64,000 nucleotides of DNA. It comes from Thiohalocapsa sp963704155. GTDB taxonomy: Bacteria > Pseudomonadota > Gammaproteobacteria > Chromatiales > Chromatiaceae. The DNA lies in contig CAVPHF010000023.1 in NCBI GenBank assembly GCA_963704155.1, positions 1 through 64,000 of the forward strand. The letters are read 5' to 3'. Positions 7,411-15,404 of the stretch are shown one piece after another (within the stretch, counting starts at the first letter, position 1; each line of letters opens with the position of its first letter). A program made the position numbers and the translations under genes. Under the pieces are notes generated by a model. The model did no database searches. It was not told where the DNA came from and saw nothing but the letters and a program-made list of their open reading frames with translations.

Positions 7411-8660
7411 TTGGCATCCCCCGGCCAGGGCAGCGCCACTGCGCTCAAGCTGCCGAGGTCGAGCTTGGCGTAGATGAGCGTGGTGTTCAGTGAGCGGTGG
7501 CGCAGGACATCGGCCACCTCTTTGAGCGAGCTACCGCTGGCCAACAGGCGGCTGGCCATGGTGTGGCGCAGCAGGTGAGCACCGGTGTAGGGCAATCCGG
7601 CGCGGGCGTAGGCCTGGCGGATCGTCTTGCCGACGCAGTCGGGACCGATGGGACGGCCGCGGAGCGCGGTGCGACGGACGAACACCATGCGGCTGGTGGT
7701 TGGCGGGCGTTCGAGGCGCAGGTAATCGGCGATCGCGTGGCCCGTTGTCTCAGGCAACGGCAGCGCATCTTCGCGCCCGCCCTTGCTCCGGCGTAACCGG
7801 ATAGTCCCGGCGCGCCAGTCGATATCCTCCAGCGCGAGCCCGGCGATCTCCGCGCGGCGCAGGCCCAGATCCAGGGCGAGCCGAACCATGGCATCGGCCC
7901 GGCGCGCCGACGGCCCCTCCCAGCCGAGAGAGTCGATCAGGCGTTGCACTTCGGTGCTGCTCAGCGCTTTGGGCAGTGATGCCTGGCGCCAGGAATGCGG
8001 GGTGATCAGCACGGCGCTCAGCGCCTGCGTGTGATCGCCGCAGGCGGTGCGAAAGCGGAAGTAACCGCTTAACGCAGCGATCAGCGCGGCCACACCGCCT
8101 GGGGAACTGTAATGTGTGCTTTGCTCGGCAATGAACCGTCGTACGGTCTCAGGCTGGATCGCCGCAAGATCAACGCGCTCATCACCAAACTGTTGCAGGA
8201 GGAAACAGCGGATGATGGGCCGGCGGAAACGCCGCGTTGTCGCCGCCAGACCGCGTACCTGGTCCATGTGCACGTCGAATCGACAGAGCTCCTCGTCGAC
8301 CGGTGTCATTGCCGACACCCGCTCCGGAATCACGGCATCGGCCCGCAGAACCACCAAAAGATGGCCGAGCGCGACGCGAAGCGCCGCGTGCGTGCGTACG
8401 ACTGGAGCTGGGCACCGGCAATGGGGTAGGTGCTCGTCGAGAAACCGCGCGACGACCTCTTCGTCAAGGTCCTCTGCGTTCAGTCCGCACTCGCTTATCC
8501 ACCGGCCAAAGTGGACAAGGCAGCGGAGGTAGTCTCTTTGGGTCGACGGCGCATAGCCGTAGTCGCTGAGATGTTTCGCGTAGCGACCTGCAAAGGGCGC
8601 GAGCGTCGTGGGCCGCAGCTGCTCAAGTGGGTCGCCAGAAAGCTGTAGGGTCGCAGTCAT
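7407..8660 (-). CDS. ritA: Tyrosine recombinase, first gene of the RIT trio (RitA)
   Basis: This is a 417-residue recombinase with a long N-terminal region holding a core-binding domain ('APSTQRDYLRCLVHFGRWI') and an additional helical segment, then a catalytic domain from about residue 240. The catalytic residues are Arg in 'LGLRRAEIAGL', Lys in 'RRSKGGREDAL', HxxR in 'AHLLRHTMASRLL', His in 'VLRHRSLNTTLIY' and the Tyr nucleophile in 'IYAKLDL'. All are present. The ATG at 8660 has an AGGAG site 6 nt upstream; a GTG one codon earlier is an alternative. It is the promoter-proximal gene of the trio and lies just inside the right terminal repeat. Confidence 0.9.
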   Translation of the reverse strand: MTATLQLSGDPLEQLRPTTLAPFAGRYAKHLSDYGYAPSTQRDYLRCLVHFGRWISECGLNAEDLDEEVVARFLDEHLPHCRCPAPVVRTHAALRVALGHLLVVLRADAVIPERVSAMTPVDEELCRFDVHMDQVRGLAATTRRFRRPIIRCFLLQQFGDERVDLAAIQPETVRRFIAEQSTHYSSPGGVAALIAALSGYFRFRTACGDHTQALSAVLITPHSWRQASLPKALSSTEVQRLIDSLGWEGPSARRADAMVRLALDLGLRRAEIAGLALEDIDWRAGTIRLRRSKGGREDALPLPETTGHAIADYLRLERPPTTSRMVFVRRTALRGRPIGPDCVGKTIRQAYARAGLPYTGAHLLRHTMASRLLASGSSLKEVADVLRHRSLNTTLIYAKLDLGSLSAVALPWPGDAK

Positions 8661-8783
8661 CACGGTCTCCTGAAGTTACCGATGCAACTTCAGAAAAACC
8701 GCAAAACTATGTGAAGTTCCAGTGGCGCGTGCCCCGCTTCAACCCAGCAACCGCGCAGAGATCAGGCCACCAATATCATCGAG

Positions 8784-8826
8784 CTTCACATAGTTCGGAG
8801 CTACACATAGTGGCCGATTGCGGTCA
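8784..8826 (-). repeat. Right terminal inverted repeat of the RIT element
   Basis: It is the partner of 1818-1860, with the same paired cores on the minus strand (8784-8794 and 8795-8811). As on the left, an oppositely oriented inner core ACTATGTGAAG occurs at 8706-8716, about 45 bp upstream of the ritA start, so binding there could also affect transcription of the recombinase genes (inference). Confidence 0.85.
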
Positions 8827-8880
8827 GTCCCGCTGTCCCCGCTGTCCCCGCTGTCCCCGCTGTCCCCGCTGTCCCCGCTG
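8827..8880 (+). repeat. Tandem 9-bp repeat (GCTGTCCCC) next to the RIT right end
   Basis: Five perfect copies of GCTGTCCCC (8832-8876) with partial copies at each side start one base beyond the RIT right repeat. They are followed by GTGACCGCATCGG (8882-8894), which closely matches the outermost bases of the left RIT end (TGACCGCATCCGG, 1818-1830). No coding function is apparent. Confidence 0.85.
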
Positions 8881-8954
8881 AGTGACCGCATCGGCATCCA
8901 ACGGACCGACGCATCCTTCGACGCGGCCAGCACAACCACAGGTAATCCCTCCCC

Positions 8955-9517
8955 TCACTCCCCCGCCATCGCCCACACGCAGCTCCCGCGTCAGCGACGC
9001 GTCAACGCTCGCCGCGTGCAGGTTCTCCGGCAGCGCAAGCCCCATCTGCTCGGCCGCGTCCCCGAGCCGCTGCCAGCGGTAGTTGCCACGGTAGTCGTTC
9101 CAGTCGCCGTGCCACTCGGCGTATAGCAGCATGGCGCAGAAGGCGTTCTCGGCCGGCGGGCGCGGGCTGGCATGAGACGCGAGCGGTCTGCACCAGCATG
9201 CGCAGGTCGAAGTTTGCGTTGTAGATGACCAGCGCCCGGCCGTGCAGCGCGGCGCAGACGGCCTGCTGCATGGCGGGCCAGGCCGGCGCGTGCTGCACGT
9301 CGAGCGGGCCGATGCCGTGCACGCGGGTGGCCTCGGGCGGGATGGGCTTGCGCGGACGCAGCCGGGTGTCGATCAGCGGCGTGCCGTCGTGCTCGAGGAT
9401 GGCGATCTCGACGATCTCGTCATCGCGCCCGAGGCCGGTGGTCTCGGTGTCGAGATACAGCGGCCGGCGCGCCAGCCAGGCGCGCGCGATGCGCTGCAGG
9501 CGCTCGCGCGGATCCAC
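8955..9517 (-). pseudogene. DnaQ-like 3'-5' exonuclease, frameshifted
   Basis: From a GTG at 9517 the frame encodes a DnaQ-fold exonuclease: Exo I 'LYLDTETTGLG', Exo II 'IYNANFDLRML', then an out-of-frame remainder. Between about 9155 and 9175 the frame must shift to read 'ENAFCAMLLYAEWHGDW' and the Exo III segment 'LHAASVDASLTREL'. A second shift near 8975 would give a natural ending AMAGE-stop at 8955. With both corrected the product is a complete family member of about 185 residues. Either the gene has decayed or there are two sequencing errors. It lies about 60 bp from the tandem repeat beside the RIT element. Confidence 0.7.
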
Positions 9518-9534
9518 GGCGCGCGCCGCCGGGC

Positions 9535-9780
9535 TCAAACCGGCAGCTCGGACTGGGTGCCGGCGATGGAGATGCGCACCTCGCCCTGCTGCACGCGAAT
9601 CAGGTCGCGGATCTGGTTGAGCTCGTCGTCGTCCTGCACCTGCAGCTCGATGGCGAGCGCCACCGCGCCCTCGTCGGTGGTGGTGATCTTCTTCAGCCGG
9701 CAGCGCAGGTCCTCGACCGCCGGGTAGCTGCTGATCAGCGCGTCGTCGCCGCTGCTGGTGCGGTGGGTCCGTTCCTGCAT
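9535..9780 (-). CDS. Small protein of unknown function
   Basis: This is an 81-residue soluble protein with balanced composition: acidic and hydrophobic patches ('VALAIELQVQDDDELNQIRDLI') and no Arg-rich shadow character. The ATG at 9778-9780 is preceded by AGGAG. Its stop is 18 bp upstream of the exonuclease GTG, so the two probably form an operon. I do not recognise a family. Its pairing with a DnaQ-like exonuclease suggests a DNA-related accessory role, which is only contextual inference. Confidence 0.55.
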   Translation of the reverse strand: MQERTHRTSSGDDALISSYPAVEDLRCRLKKITTTDEGAVALAIELQVQDDDELNQIRDLIRVQQGEVRISIAGTQSELPV

Positions 9781-9857
9781 GGGTGAAGCTCCTGGCGCCG
9801 AGGCGGCGCCGGTGGGTGGTGGTCTGCTGCGGTGTGTCCACTGCCGCTGCCGGGCGG

Positions 9858-10472
9858 CTAGCGTATGCCCCGCCGGCGCGCGCGCTCGATGCTGCGCTGC
9901 CGCGCGGCATGGTCGCTCTCCCAGCCGACGATGGCGCGGCGCAGGGCGGCGGCGTCGATGGCGTGATCGGCCCGCCAGCGCAGGTGCCGTGCGGCGGCGG
10001 CACGGTGCCGGGCCGGCATCTGCGCGAGATAGCCGGGCCAGTCGGCGCGCGGCTCGCAGGCGATCAGCACGGCGTAATGCCAGCCGCGCCAGAAGCGCCG
10101 CGGCAGGCCGTCGTCGATCGGGTGCGGCTGCTCCAGCGGATCGCTGATGCCGGCCAGGGCCCGGCGCTGCCAGGGCGGCGGCGCCAGCGGCCGACTGGCC
10201 GGCTGGGCAAGCCCATCGACGGCCTGCTGGCGGCCTCGCTCGGCCGCGGCGCAGGCGGGGCACAGGTCGCGCCCGTCGGGCAGATGCTCGGCGCAGCGCG
10301 CACACAGCGGCCTGGCGCAGCGCTGGCCGCTGGCATCGCGGGCGTCGCACAGCGCCGCGGTTTGCTCGCCGCAGCTGGCGCAGCAGGCACGCGCCGAGGT
10401 GCCGGGGACGCGCCTCGCCGGCGCTGTCTCGTGCGCGAGCTGCTGACTGGCGTGCTGCATGGCCTGTTGCAT
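9858..10472 (-). CDS. Cysteine-cluster (probable zinc-binding) protein of unknown function
   Basis: This 204-residue protein has an N-terminal cluster of Cys pairs between about residues 30 and 75: 'CCASCGEQ', 'LCDARD', 'CARPLCARC' and 'DLCPACAAAE', a pattern of zinc-ribbon or B-box-like folds. The C-terminal half has Trp/Arg-rich helices ('FWRGWHYAVLIACEPRADW') without catalytic motifs. It lies 77 bp upstream of the 81-residue gene on the same strand, so the three minus-strand genes here may be one unit. The function is unknown. Reading frame and composition are convincing; the exact start (several Met near the N-terminus) is uncertain. Confidence 0.5.
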   Translation of the reverse strand: MQQAMQHASQQLAHETAPARRVPGTSARACCASCGEQTAALCDARDASGQRCARPLCARCAEHLPDGRDLCPACAAAERGRQQAVDGLAQPASRPLAPPPWQRRALAGISDPLEQPHPIDDGLPRRFWRGWHYAVLIACEPRADWPGYLAQMPARHRAAAARHLRWRADHAIDAAALRRAIVGWESDHAARQRSIERARRRGIR

Positions 10473-11011
10473 GGCCCATTGCGGGGTGTGGCCGGTTTGC
10501 GGGCGCCGTGGCGATGCGGCGGCGCGTTCCGGCGCGCCTGCTGGTGCTCGATGATCGGTCCCCGTCTCTCCGGGGTGTCCCGCTACTGTGTTGTCTCGGA
10601 TGCCGGGCGGGCGCGGTCCGCCTTCCGATTACGCTGCCGAGCCAGGGCCAGGTCGTTGTGTCGGCGACTTCGCTGGCATCCATCCACCGGCGCTGCCGGG
10701 GCCGACTTGGAGAATCTGGTGCCCCGCCTCTCCGGGGCCTGTCACGCCTGGTCTGTCGGCGGCGTTCCCGGGCGGTGTTGCGCGGTTGCCTCGCTCTAGC
10801 TGCGATGATTTCGGCTGGGTGTGGTCGAGCTTGCGCGGCCTTGGGTACCAACAACCCCAAAAACTTGGGGTAGCGAAGGCAGAAAATTTTTGGTATTGAG
10901 AATTGTCAATGCCATTTTGGCATGCAGCGCGGCGGAACCCGGTTAAATGCCGCCGGCGTCGACTCAGCACAACAAACCAAAAACACGCGAACAAAATCGG
11001 AGGATGGAAAG
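10473..11011. other. Gene-poor stretch with a small hairpin
   Basis: No convincing coding region is seen. A perfect 7-bp stem, ACCCCAA-AAAC-TTGGGGT, lies at 10854-10871. It is followed by AT-rich sequence that may hold the promoter of the plus-strand gene starting at 11012, but no clear -35/-10 pair was identified. Confidence 0.4.
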
Positions 11012-12025
11012 TTGCTTACAGCCTTCCTGGAGGATACGTTGCGCCGTTTTGGCGGCCGGTTCGATCAATTGGCCGTAACCGCAGGTACGTCTCCTGCTTG
11101 TGCTGGCACCATTGCGCTCGCGGTCGAGCATGTGGTGGACGGAACATCCGCTAGGCTGCGCGCCGTTCCGAACTACGCCCGCCGTCTTCAGGAGCCGGTC
11201 ATCGGCGCCTTGAGTGCTATCGATGCGATCGTCGATCAGGTTCCGGGCGTCTTGTCCTGCCAGCGCTCGACCTTCGCCACTGATCCCTACGTCAACGCCT
11301 TCTTTGCCGATCACGGCAGACTGCGAGAGGTCTTTAGCACTAGCAAAGAAGTGCGCGAATTGTTCGACCGTAACCTCGGCGCGGACGAGTGTTTCGCGCT
11401 GCTGTGCATGCACCGCGAAGAGCGCACTCAGCTCGGCATGGGTTTGATCGGCGATCGACTGCGCAAGGACGTGATGCAGACCACACTGGGTTTCAGCGAT
11501 CACCAGCTGGTCGCGCCTGGGCTGGACGAGGCCGCGGCGAGGCGCGCCTTGAAATGTTGTGTCTGCAACTGTCTGATCGACTACATCGGCGCCAGATCGA
11601 CGCAGCTGAAAAACGGCTCGAGCGATATCGTCAACCGCGGCCGCGCGCTGAGAGGACGCCTGCGGCGCGAGCCCGAGGGCACCCCGGAGCACGCAGTAAT
11701 GGAACGCCAACTCGAAGGCATAGATGCCGAACTTCAGGAACAGGGCCCACGGTTGACCACGCTCGAGGATCAGATGTGCTTCGTCATCGATTCATTGAAG
11801 CGAGCCCATGAAATTATCGTCTGCCGACAGCAGACCCTGTTCGTGGACCGACTCGGCATCCAGCACAGCAGTGCGAAGGCAAGCAACGTGAATGAGTTAC
11901 GCATCGCCGAGATTCAGGTCGCTGAAAAGCCGCCGCGCGTCGCAACTCTGGTCAGCTTCCCGCGCAGCGAACTGCTGCCGGCGAGGGATTTCCTTCTCGA
12001 GGCCAGCCTATTTCTCGCTGCCTGA
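11012..12025 (+). CDS. Conserved-looking protein of unknown function
   Basis: This is a 337-residue, mostly helical soluble protein. No signal peptide or membrane segment is seen. The centre has four close Cys in 'KCCVCNC' and nearby 'LLCMHREER'; the last third contains a coiled-coil-like stretch ('MERQLEGIDAELQEQGPRLT'). I recognise no family. The frame is open from 10922, but the TTG at 11012 is preferred because a GGAGG site lies 8 nt upstream and the preceding residues are not protein-like. It stands alone between accessory DNA and the sulfur-globule-like gene, so its neighbours give no clue. Confidence 0.6.
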   Translation: MLTAFLEDTLRRFGGRFDQLAVTAGTSPACAGTIALAVEHVVDGTSARLRAVPNYARRLQEPVIGALSAIDAIVDQVPGVLSCQRSTFATDPYVNAFFADHGRLREVFSTSKEVRELFDRNLGADECFALLCMHREERTQLGMGLIGDRLRKDVMQTTLGFSDHQLVAPGLDEAAARRALKCCVCNCLIDYIGARSTQLKNGSSDIVNRGRALRGRLRREPEGTPEHAVMERQLEGIDAELQEQGPRLTTLEDQMCFVIDSLKRAHEIIVCRQQTLFVDRLGIQHSSAKASNVNELRIAEIQVAEKPPRVATLVSFPRSELLPARDFLLEASLFLAA

Positions 12026-12169
12026 TCTCGTCCGGTGCAACGGCTGTATCTAGAGTCAACCCCAAGCGCGCCAACAGCCGGCTGCCCGAGGGCTTGCCGA
12101 CCAGATAGCCGCCGAGCAACGGCGCTGTTGGCGCGAAACGCATAGCAAAATGCGGGATGCGACCTCCGA

Positions 12170-12925
12170 TCAGTCTTTGTTGCCGCCGAACATCTTCATG
12201 GGGTTCGGCATCATCTTCATCGGATTCATGCCGCTGCCGCTGTCGTCACGGTCATCATAGCCAGGACCGTAATCGCCTTGTGCCGGACCATAGCCCGGCG
12301 CACCGTAGCCATACCCTGGCGCACCGTAGCCGTAACCTGGGGCGCCATAGCCGTAGTTCGGACCGCCCTGGCCATAGCCGCCATAGCCTGGCGCGCCGTA
12401 CCCATAACCCTGACCACCGCCGTAGCCCGGGGCATAGCCCGGAGCAGGCCCGGGAGCACTATAACCCGGTGCGCCTCCCCAGCCTTGACCGTTACCCTGG
12501 CCATAGCCTGGACCGTAGTTGGGGGCATAGCCGCCAGCCGCTCCCGAAGCGGGCGCCGCATAGCCGGCATCTGGTGCGTAACCCTGAGGCATAGGTGTCG
12601 GTGTACCTTGTTGCTGCGGCGGCGCGCCAGCATCAGGCCCCTGGGATATGACCGGCGGCGCAGCCGGCGCTGGTCCCTGCGCACCGCCTTGCACCAGGCC
12701 CGGCGGCGGTGCTTGCATCGAGCCGGGAGCGCCCGACTGATAACCCGGTGCGTAGCCTTGGGCGTATCCCGGCGGCGGCATCATCTCGTCTCGCCGGTCG
12801 TCGTCCTTGTTGCCGCCGAACCATTTCGACGGGTTCATCATCTCGCCCATATCGACGGCCGATGCGCCGCCGCTCACGAGCAGCACCGTCGCGATCGCGG
12901 CGGCAAGCTTGGTCTTGATCTTCAT
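12170..12925 (-). CDS. Secreted Gly/Tyr/Pro-rich protein, sulfur-globule-protein-like
   Basis: The 251-residue precursor has a Lys-rich start and hydrophobic signal sequence (KIKTKLAAAIATVLLVSGG, cut near ASA). Behind it is a low-complexity body of GYG/APGYG/PGYG repeats, with several near-identical YGYGAPG units between about 12285 and 12400. The mature N-terminus has 'MNPSKWFGGNKDDD' and the C-terminus 'MKMFGGNKD', so the low-complexity body is framed by two copies of one motif. Structural proteins coating sulfur globules in Chromatiaceae are small, secreted and Gly/Tyr/Asn-rich like this, so that role is the best guess; an unrelated envelope structural protein cannot be excluded. The ATG at 12925 has a GAGGAA site. 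Confidence 0.55.
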   Translation of the reverse strand: MKIKTKLAAAIATVLLVSGGASAVDMGEMMNPSKWFGGNKDDDRRDEMMPPPGYAQGYAPGYQSGAPGSMQAPPPGLVQGGAQGPAPAAPPVISQGPDAGAPPQQQGTPTPMPQGYAPDAGYAAPASGAAGGYAPNYGPGYGQGNGQGWGGAPGYSAPGPAPGYAPGYGGGQGYGYGAPGYGGYGQGGPNYGYGAPGYGYGAPGYGYGAPGYGPAQGDYGPGYDDRDDSGSGMNPMKMMPNPMKMFGGNKD

Positions 12926-13030
12926 ATCTCTGATTCCTCTTCGTACTCCAACATTCACCTTCCGTCATTCCCGGTGCGATTGACCTAGACGAGTTCTGTC
13001 ATCCGGAATGAACAGTCTCGGGCGATCGCC

Positions 13031-13528
13031 TTAGTCCTCGCAGGCCCTGGCTGATTTCGCTCCGCGCAGCCACCCCATTAGATGACCGACAGCGGCATCG
13101 AGGTTCGTGCGGGCGGCCGTGGTCAGTTCAGCGCCGAGTTCGAACCGATAGCCGCGCACGGCCAGCAATTGCACTGTCGGCGGCGCACCATAAAGTCTCG
13201 CATAGACGGCCAGCAGTTGTTGCGGGCTGGTGCTGTGCGTGCTGTGCGCCAAGGCCGCGTCGGCGCTCGGGTTGGACAGCGCAAAGGGTGCGCCGGCATC
13301 GGCACTGGCATCGACTAGGATCACCGCTGTCCTCCCCCGCAGATCCAGCGCATGCTCGGGCTGGAGCTGGAAATCGGTCAGCATGTCGACGCCATGGAGC
13401 CCGCCAGCGGTCTGCCGGCGGCTCAGCCGTTCGATGATTGCTGGGCCGATGGCATCGTCGCCGCGCGACGGATTGCCGATGCCGAAAACCAGCACCGGGG
13501 CGACCTCCGCGAGTGCCTCTAGACGCAT
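13031..13528 (-). CDS. hoxW: Hydrogenase maturation endopeptidase HoxW
   Basis: This 165-residue protease of the HyaD/HybD/HoxW family trims the C-terminal extension of HoxH after the NiFe site is assembled. Nickel-sensing residues are visible as Asp in 'GIGNPSRGDDAIGP', Asp in 'ILVDASADAG' and His in the 'HSTHSTSPQQLLAVY' segment. It is the last gene of the hox operon. The frame is also open to a TTG at 13678 that overlaps the hoxH stop, but those extra 50 residues have no family character, so the ATG at 13528 is preferred, with moderate confidence because no good ribosome site precedes it. Confidence 0.85.
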   Translation of the reverse strand: MRLEALAEVAPVLVFGIGNPSRGDDAIGPAIIERLSRRQTAGGLHGVDMLTDFQLQPEHALDLRGRTAVILVDASADAGAPFALSNPSADAALAHSTHSTSPQQLLAVYARLYGAPPTVQLLAVRGYRFELGAELTTAARTNLDAAVGHLMGWLRGAKSARACED

Positions 13529-13674
13529 AGCCGTCGGCGCACCGCCGGACCGACTGCGCCGTTGCTGCGAGGGCGCGGCTCCCACTGAATTATTCCCACC
13601 GCGTGACGGCGGCGGCACCGCTCCCACAGCCAAGCCAAGAGCTCCGGCTGCCAGAGCATGATCAGGGCCGATGC

Positions 13675-15189
13675 TCAAGCAGCACCGCCGGGCACGCTGC
13701 CAAGCTCGTGCTCAACGCCGCCGTCCGCGCGCTTGCGCAGGCGCTCGCGGAGCCGCCCGGCACTGTCGACCAGTTCCAGCTCCAGCGGCATCTTGCCGAG
13801 GGCGTGGGTCGCACAGGACAGACAGGGGTCATAGGCGCGGATCGCTACCTCGATGCGGTTCAACAAGGGCTCAGTCAGTGCATTGCCATCCAACTCGTCT
13901 GCCGCGACGCGACGGATCGACTCGTTCATGGCCTGGTTATTGTTGGTGGTGGAGACGATCAGATTCGCCTTCCTCACCAGCCCACCGTCATCGATCTCGT
14001 AATGATGGAAGAGCGTTCCGCGCGGCGCCTCGATGACGCCGATACCGATCGCGCCGGGCTCGCCCTCGACGATCAGCTCCGAGCCGCCGATGTCCGGGTC
14101 GTCGAGCAACCGCGCGATCGCCTCTGTACAATGCAGCAGCTCGATCAGCCTCGCCCAATGCGTGGCCAGGGTGGCCTGTACCGGCCGGCCTTCGCCGATG
14201 CCGATGAACTCCTGCCGCTCCTGCTCGGCGAGCGGCGTATCGATGATATCGCAGTTGTCGACCCGCGCCAGGGGCCCGACCCGATACCAGCCCGCATCCG
14301 GCCCCAGCGACTGGATGAACGGAAACTTCATGTAGCTCCAGGGCTTGATCTGCTCGGCGATCAGAGTTCGGTAATCGCGGCAGTCGGCATGATCGAACAG
14401 CGTCGCGCCGGCAGGATCGCGCGCGCGAAGACCGCCATCATAGAACTCTAGCGCCCCGTCGCCGCGAACCAAGCTCAGGCTGTTGGCGTTGATGGTGCCG
14501 AAGCGCAGGTGATACTCGGCATCGGCGGCAAAGACACGCTTGATCAGACCGACCGCGTCTACCGCCCACTGCACGATCTGAGCGATGTCTGCACGCAGCA
14601 GCTCGCGCTCGTCATCCGAGACGGACTTATTGATGCCACCCGGAATGGCGCCGGTGCCATGGATGCGCTTGCCGCAACAGACGCGAATCACCTCCTGGCC
14701 GAACTTGCGCAGCAGCACGCCCTGCCGGGCGATGTCTGGATGGTCTTGGATCACGCCGACGATGTTGCGGTGCGCCACCTCATCATCGAAGCCGAACAAG
14801 AGGTCCGGCGATGACAGATGGAAGAAGTGCAGCGCATGCGACTGCAAGATCTGTCCAAAGTGCATCAGCCGCCGGACCTTCTCTGCGGTCGGCGTCAGCG
14901 TATCGACACCGACCAGCTGATCGCAGGCCTTGGCCGCGGCAAGGTGATGGCTGATCGGGCAGATACCGCACAGCCGCTGCACCAGGACCGGCAACTCCCA
15001 ATAGGGCCGCCCCTGGATGAACTTCTCGAAGCCGCGAAACTCGACGATGTGCAGACGCGCCTGCCGGACATGGTTTTCCTCATCCAGCAGCAGCGTCACC
15101 TTGCCGTGGCCCTCGACCCGTGTCACCGGCTCGATGACGACTCGGCGGAGCGCATCAGGATTGCTGGCAGTTTCGAGCTGTATCGACAT
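13675..15189 (-). CDS. hoxH: NAD-reducing hydrogenase large subunit HoxH
   Basis: This large subunit carries the NiFe(CN)2CO active site of the cytoplasmic NAD-linked hydrogenase. The N-terminal nickel motif is 'RLCGICPISHH' and the C-terminal motif is 'DPCLSCATHALGKMPLE', both complete, so all four Cys ligands are present. Residues after the second motif (about 40 aa ending PGGAA) form the extension removed by HoxW. The ATG at 15189 is used; a GTG three codons earlier is possible. It is separated from hoxY by 215 bp containing one copy of a hairpin repeat, unlike the tight hoxU-hoxY junction. Confidence 0.95.
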   Translation of the reverse strand: MSIQLETASNPDALRRVVIEPVTRVEGHGKVTLLLDEENHVRQARLHIVEFRGFEKFIQGRPYWELPVLVQRLCGICPISHHLAAAKACDQLVGVDTLTPTAEKVRRLMHFGQILQSHALHFFHLSSPDLLFGFDDEVAHRNIVGVIQDHPDIARQGVLLRKFGQEVIRVCCGKRIHGTGAIPGGINKSVSDDERELLRADIAQIVQWAVDAVGLIKRVFAADAEYHLRFGTINANSLSLVRGDGALEFYDGGLRARDPAGATLFDHADCRDYRTLIAEQIKPWSYMKFPFIQSLGPDAGWYRVGPLARVDNCDIIDTPLAEQERQEFIGIGEGRPVQATLATHWARLIELLHCTEAIARLLDDPDIGGSELIVEGEPGAIGIGVIEAPRGTLFHHYEIDDGGLVRKANLIVSTTNNNQAMNESIRRVAADELDGNALTEPLLNRIEVAIRAYDPCLSCATHALGKMPLELELVDSAGRLRERLRKRADGGVEHELGSVPGGAA

Positions 15190-15210
15190 GTCTTTCACTC
15201 TGTTTTGTGG

Positions 15211-15353
15211 CTAGCGGCGAGTGGCTTCCCGAGGGAATTCGTTGTCGTTGTCGTAATCTGATCCGTAATCGGTGTCGTGCCGACACTCGATTACGACAAC
15301 GACAACGATCGGAGACGGTTTCGGAACCTCTGCACTGCTGCAGCACTGGCTAG
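15211..15353. repeat. CTAG-bounded hairpin repeat, copy A (hoxY-hoxH junction)
   Basis: A 143-bp element beginning and ending with CTAG. At its centre a perfect 19-bp inverted repeat (15240-15258 with 15289-15307, built on GTTGTCGTTGTCG) encloses a second stem, GTGTCG-TGC-CGACAC. Large parts match copy B at 16734-16874. No open frame. It looks like a non-autonomous palindromic element; as RNA it would fold strongly between hoxY and hoxH. Confidence 0.8.
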
Positions 15354-15404
15354 GTCCTCGTTCCCCCAACTAGTCCCAAGCCCCTGGCCATTCACCACGA
15401 TCTT

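Larger units (their letters stand above)
1818..8826 (-). mobile_element. RIT-type (recombinase in trio) element carrying a nested transposon
   Basis: A 7009-bp element bounded by a 43-bp terminal inverted repeat with two mismatches. It encodes three consecutive tyrosine recombinases on one strand, ritA (8660 to 7407), ritB (7410 to 2923, interrupted) and ritC (2930 to 1917), with 4-bp and 8-bp overlaps between genes. Three tandem tyrosine recombinases between complex inverted repeats is the defining layout of RIT elements. Removing the nested 3513-bp transposon and one 5-bp duplication leaves about 3.5 kb, a size consistent with three recombinase genes plus ends. No convincing target duplication was found for the outer element. 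It is probably immobile now because ritB is broken. Confidence 0.85.

Noticed and set aside
8827..8880. CRISPR-like array at the 9-bp tandem repeat
   Set aside because: There are no spacers between units and the unit is far too short.
13529..13678. Extended N-terminus of HoxW from a TTG coupled to the hoxH stop
   Set aside because: The extra 50 residues are Pro/Gly/Arg-rich and not found in the family, although the coupling makes this start possible.
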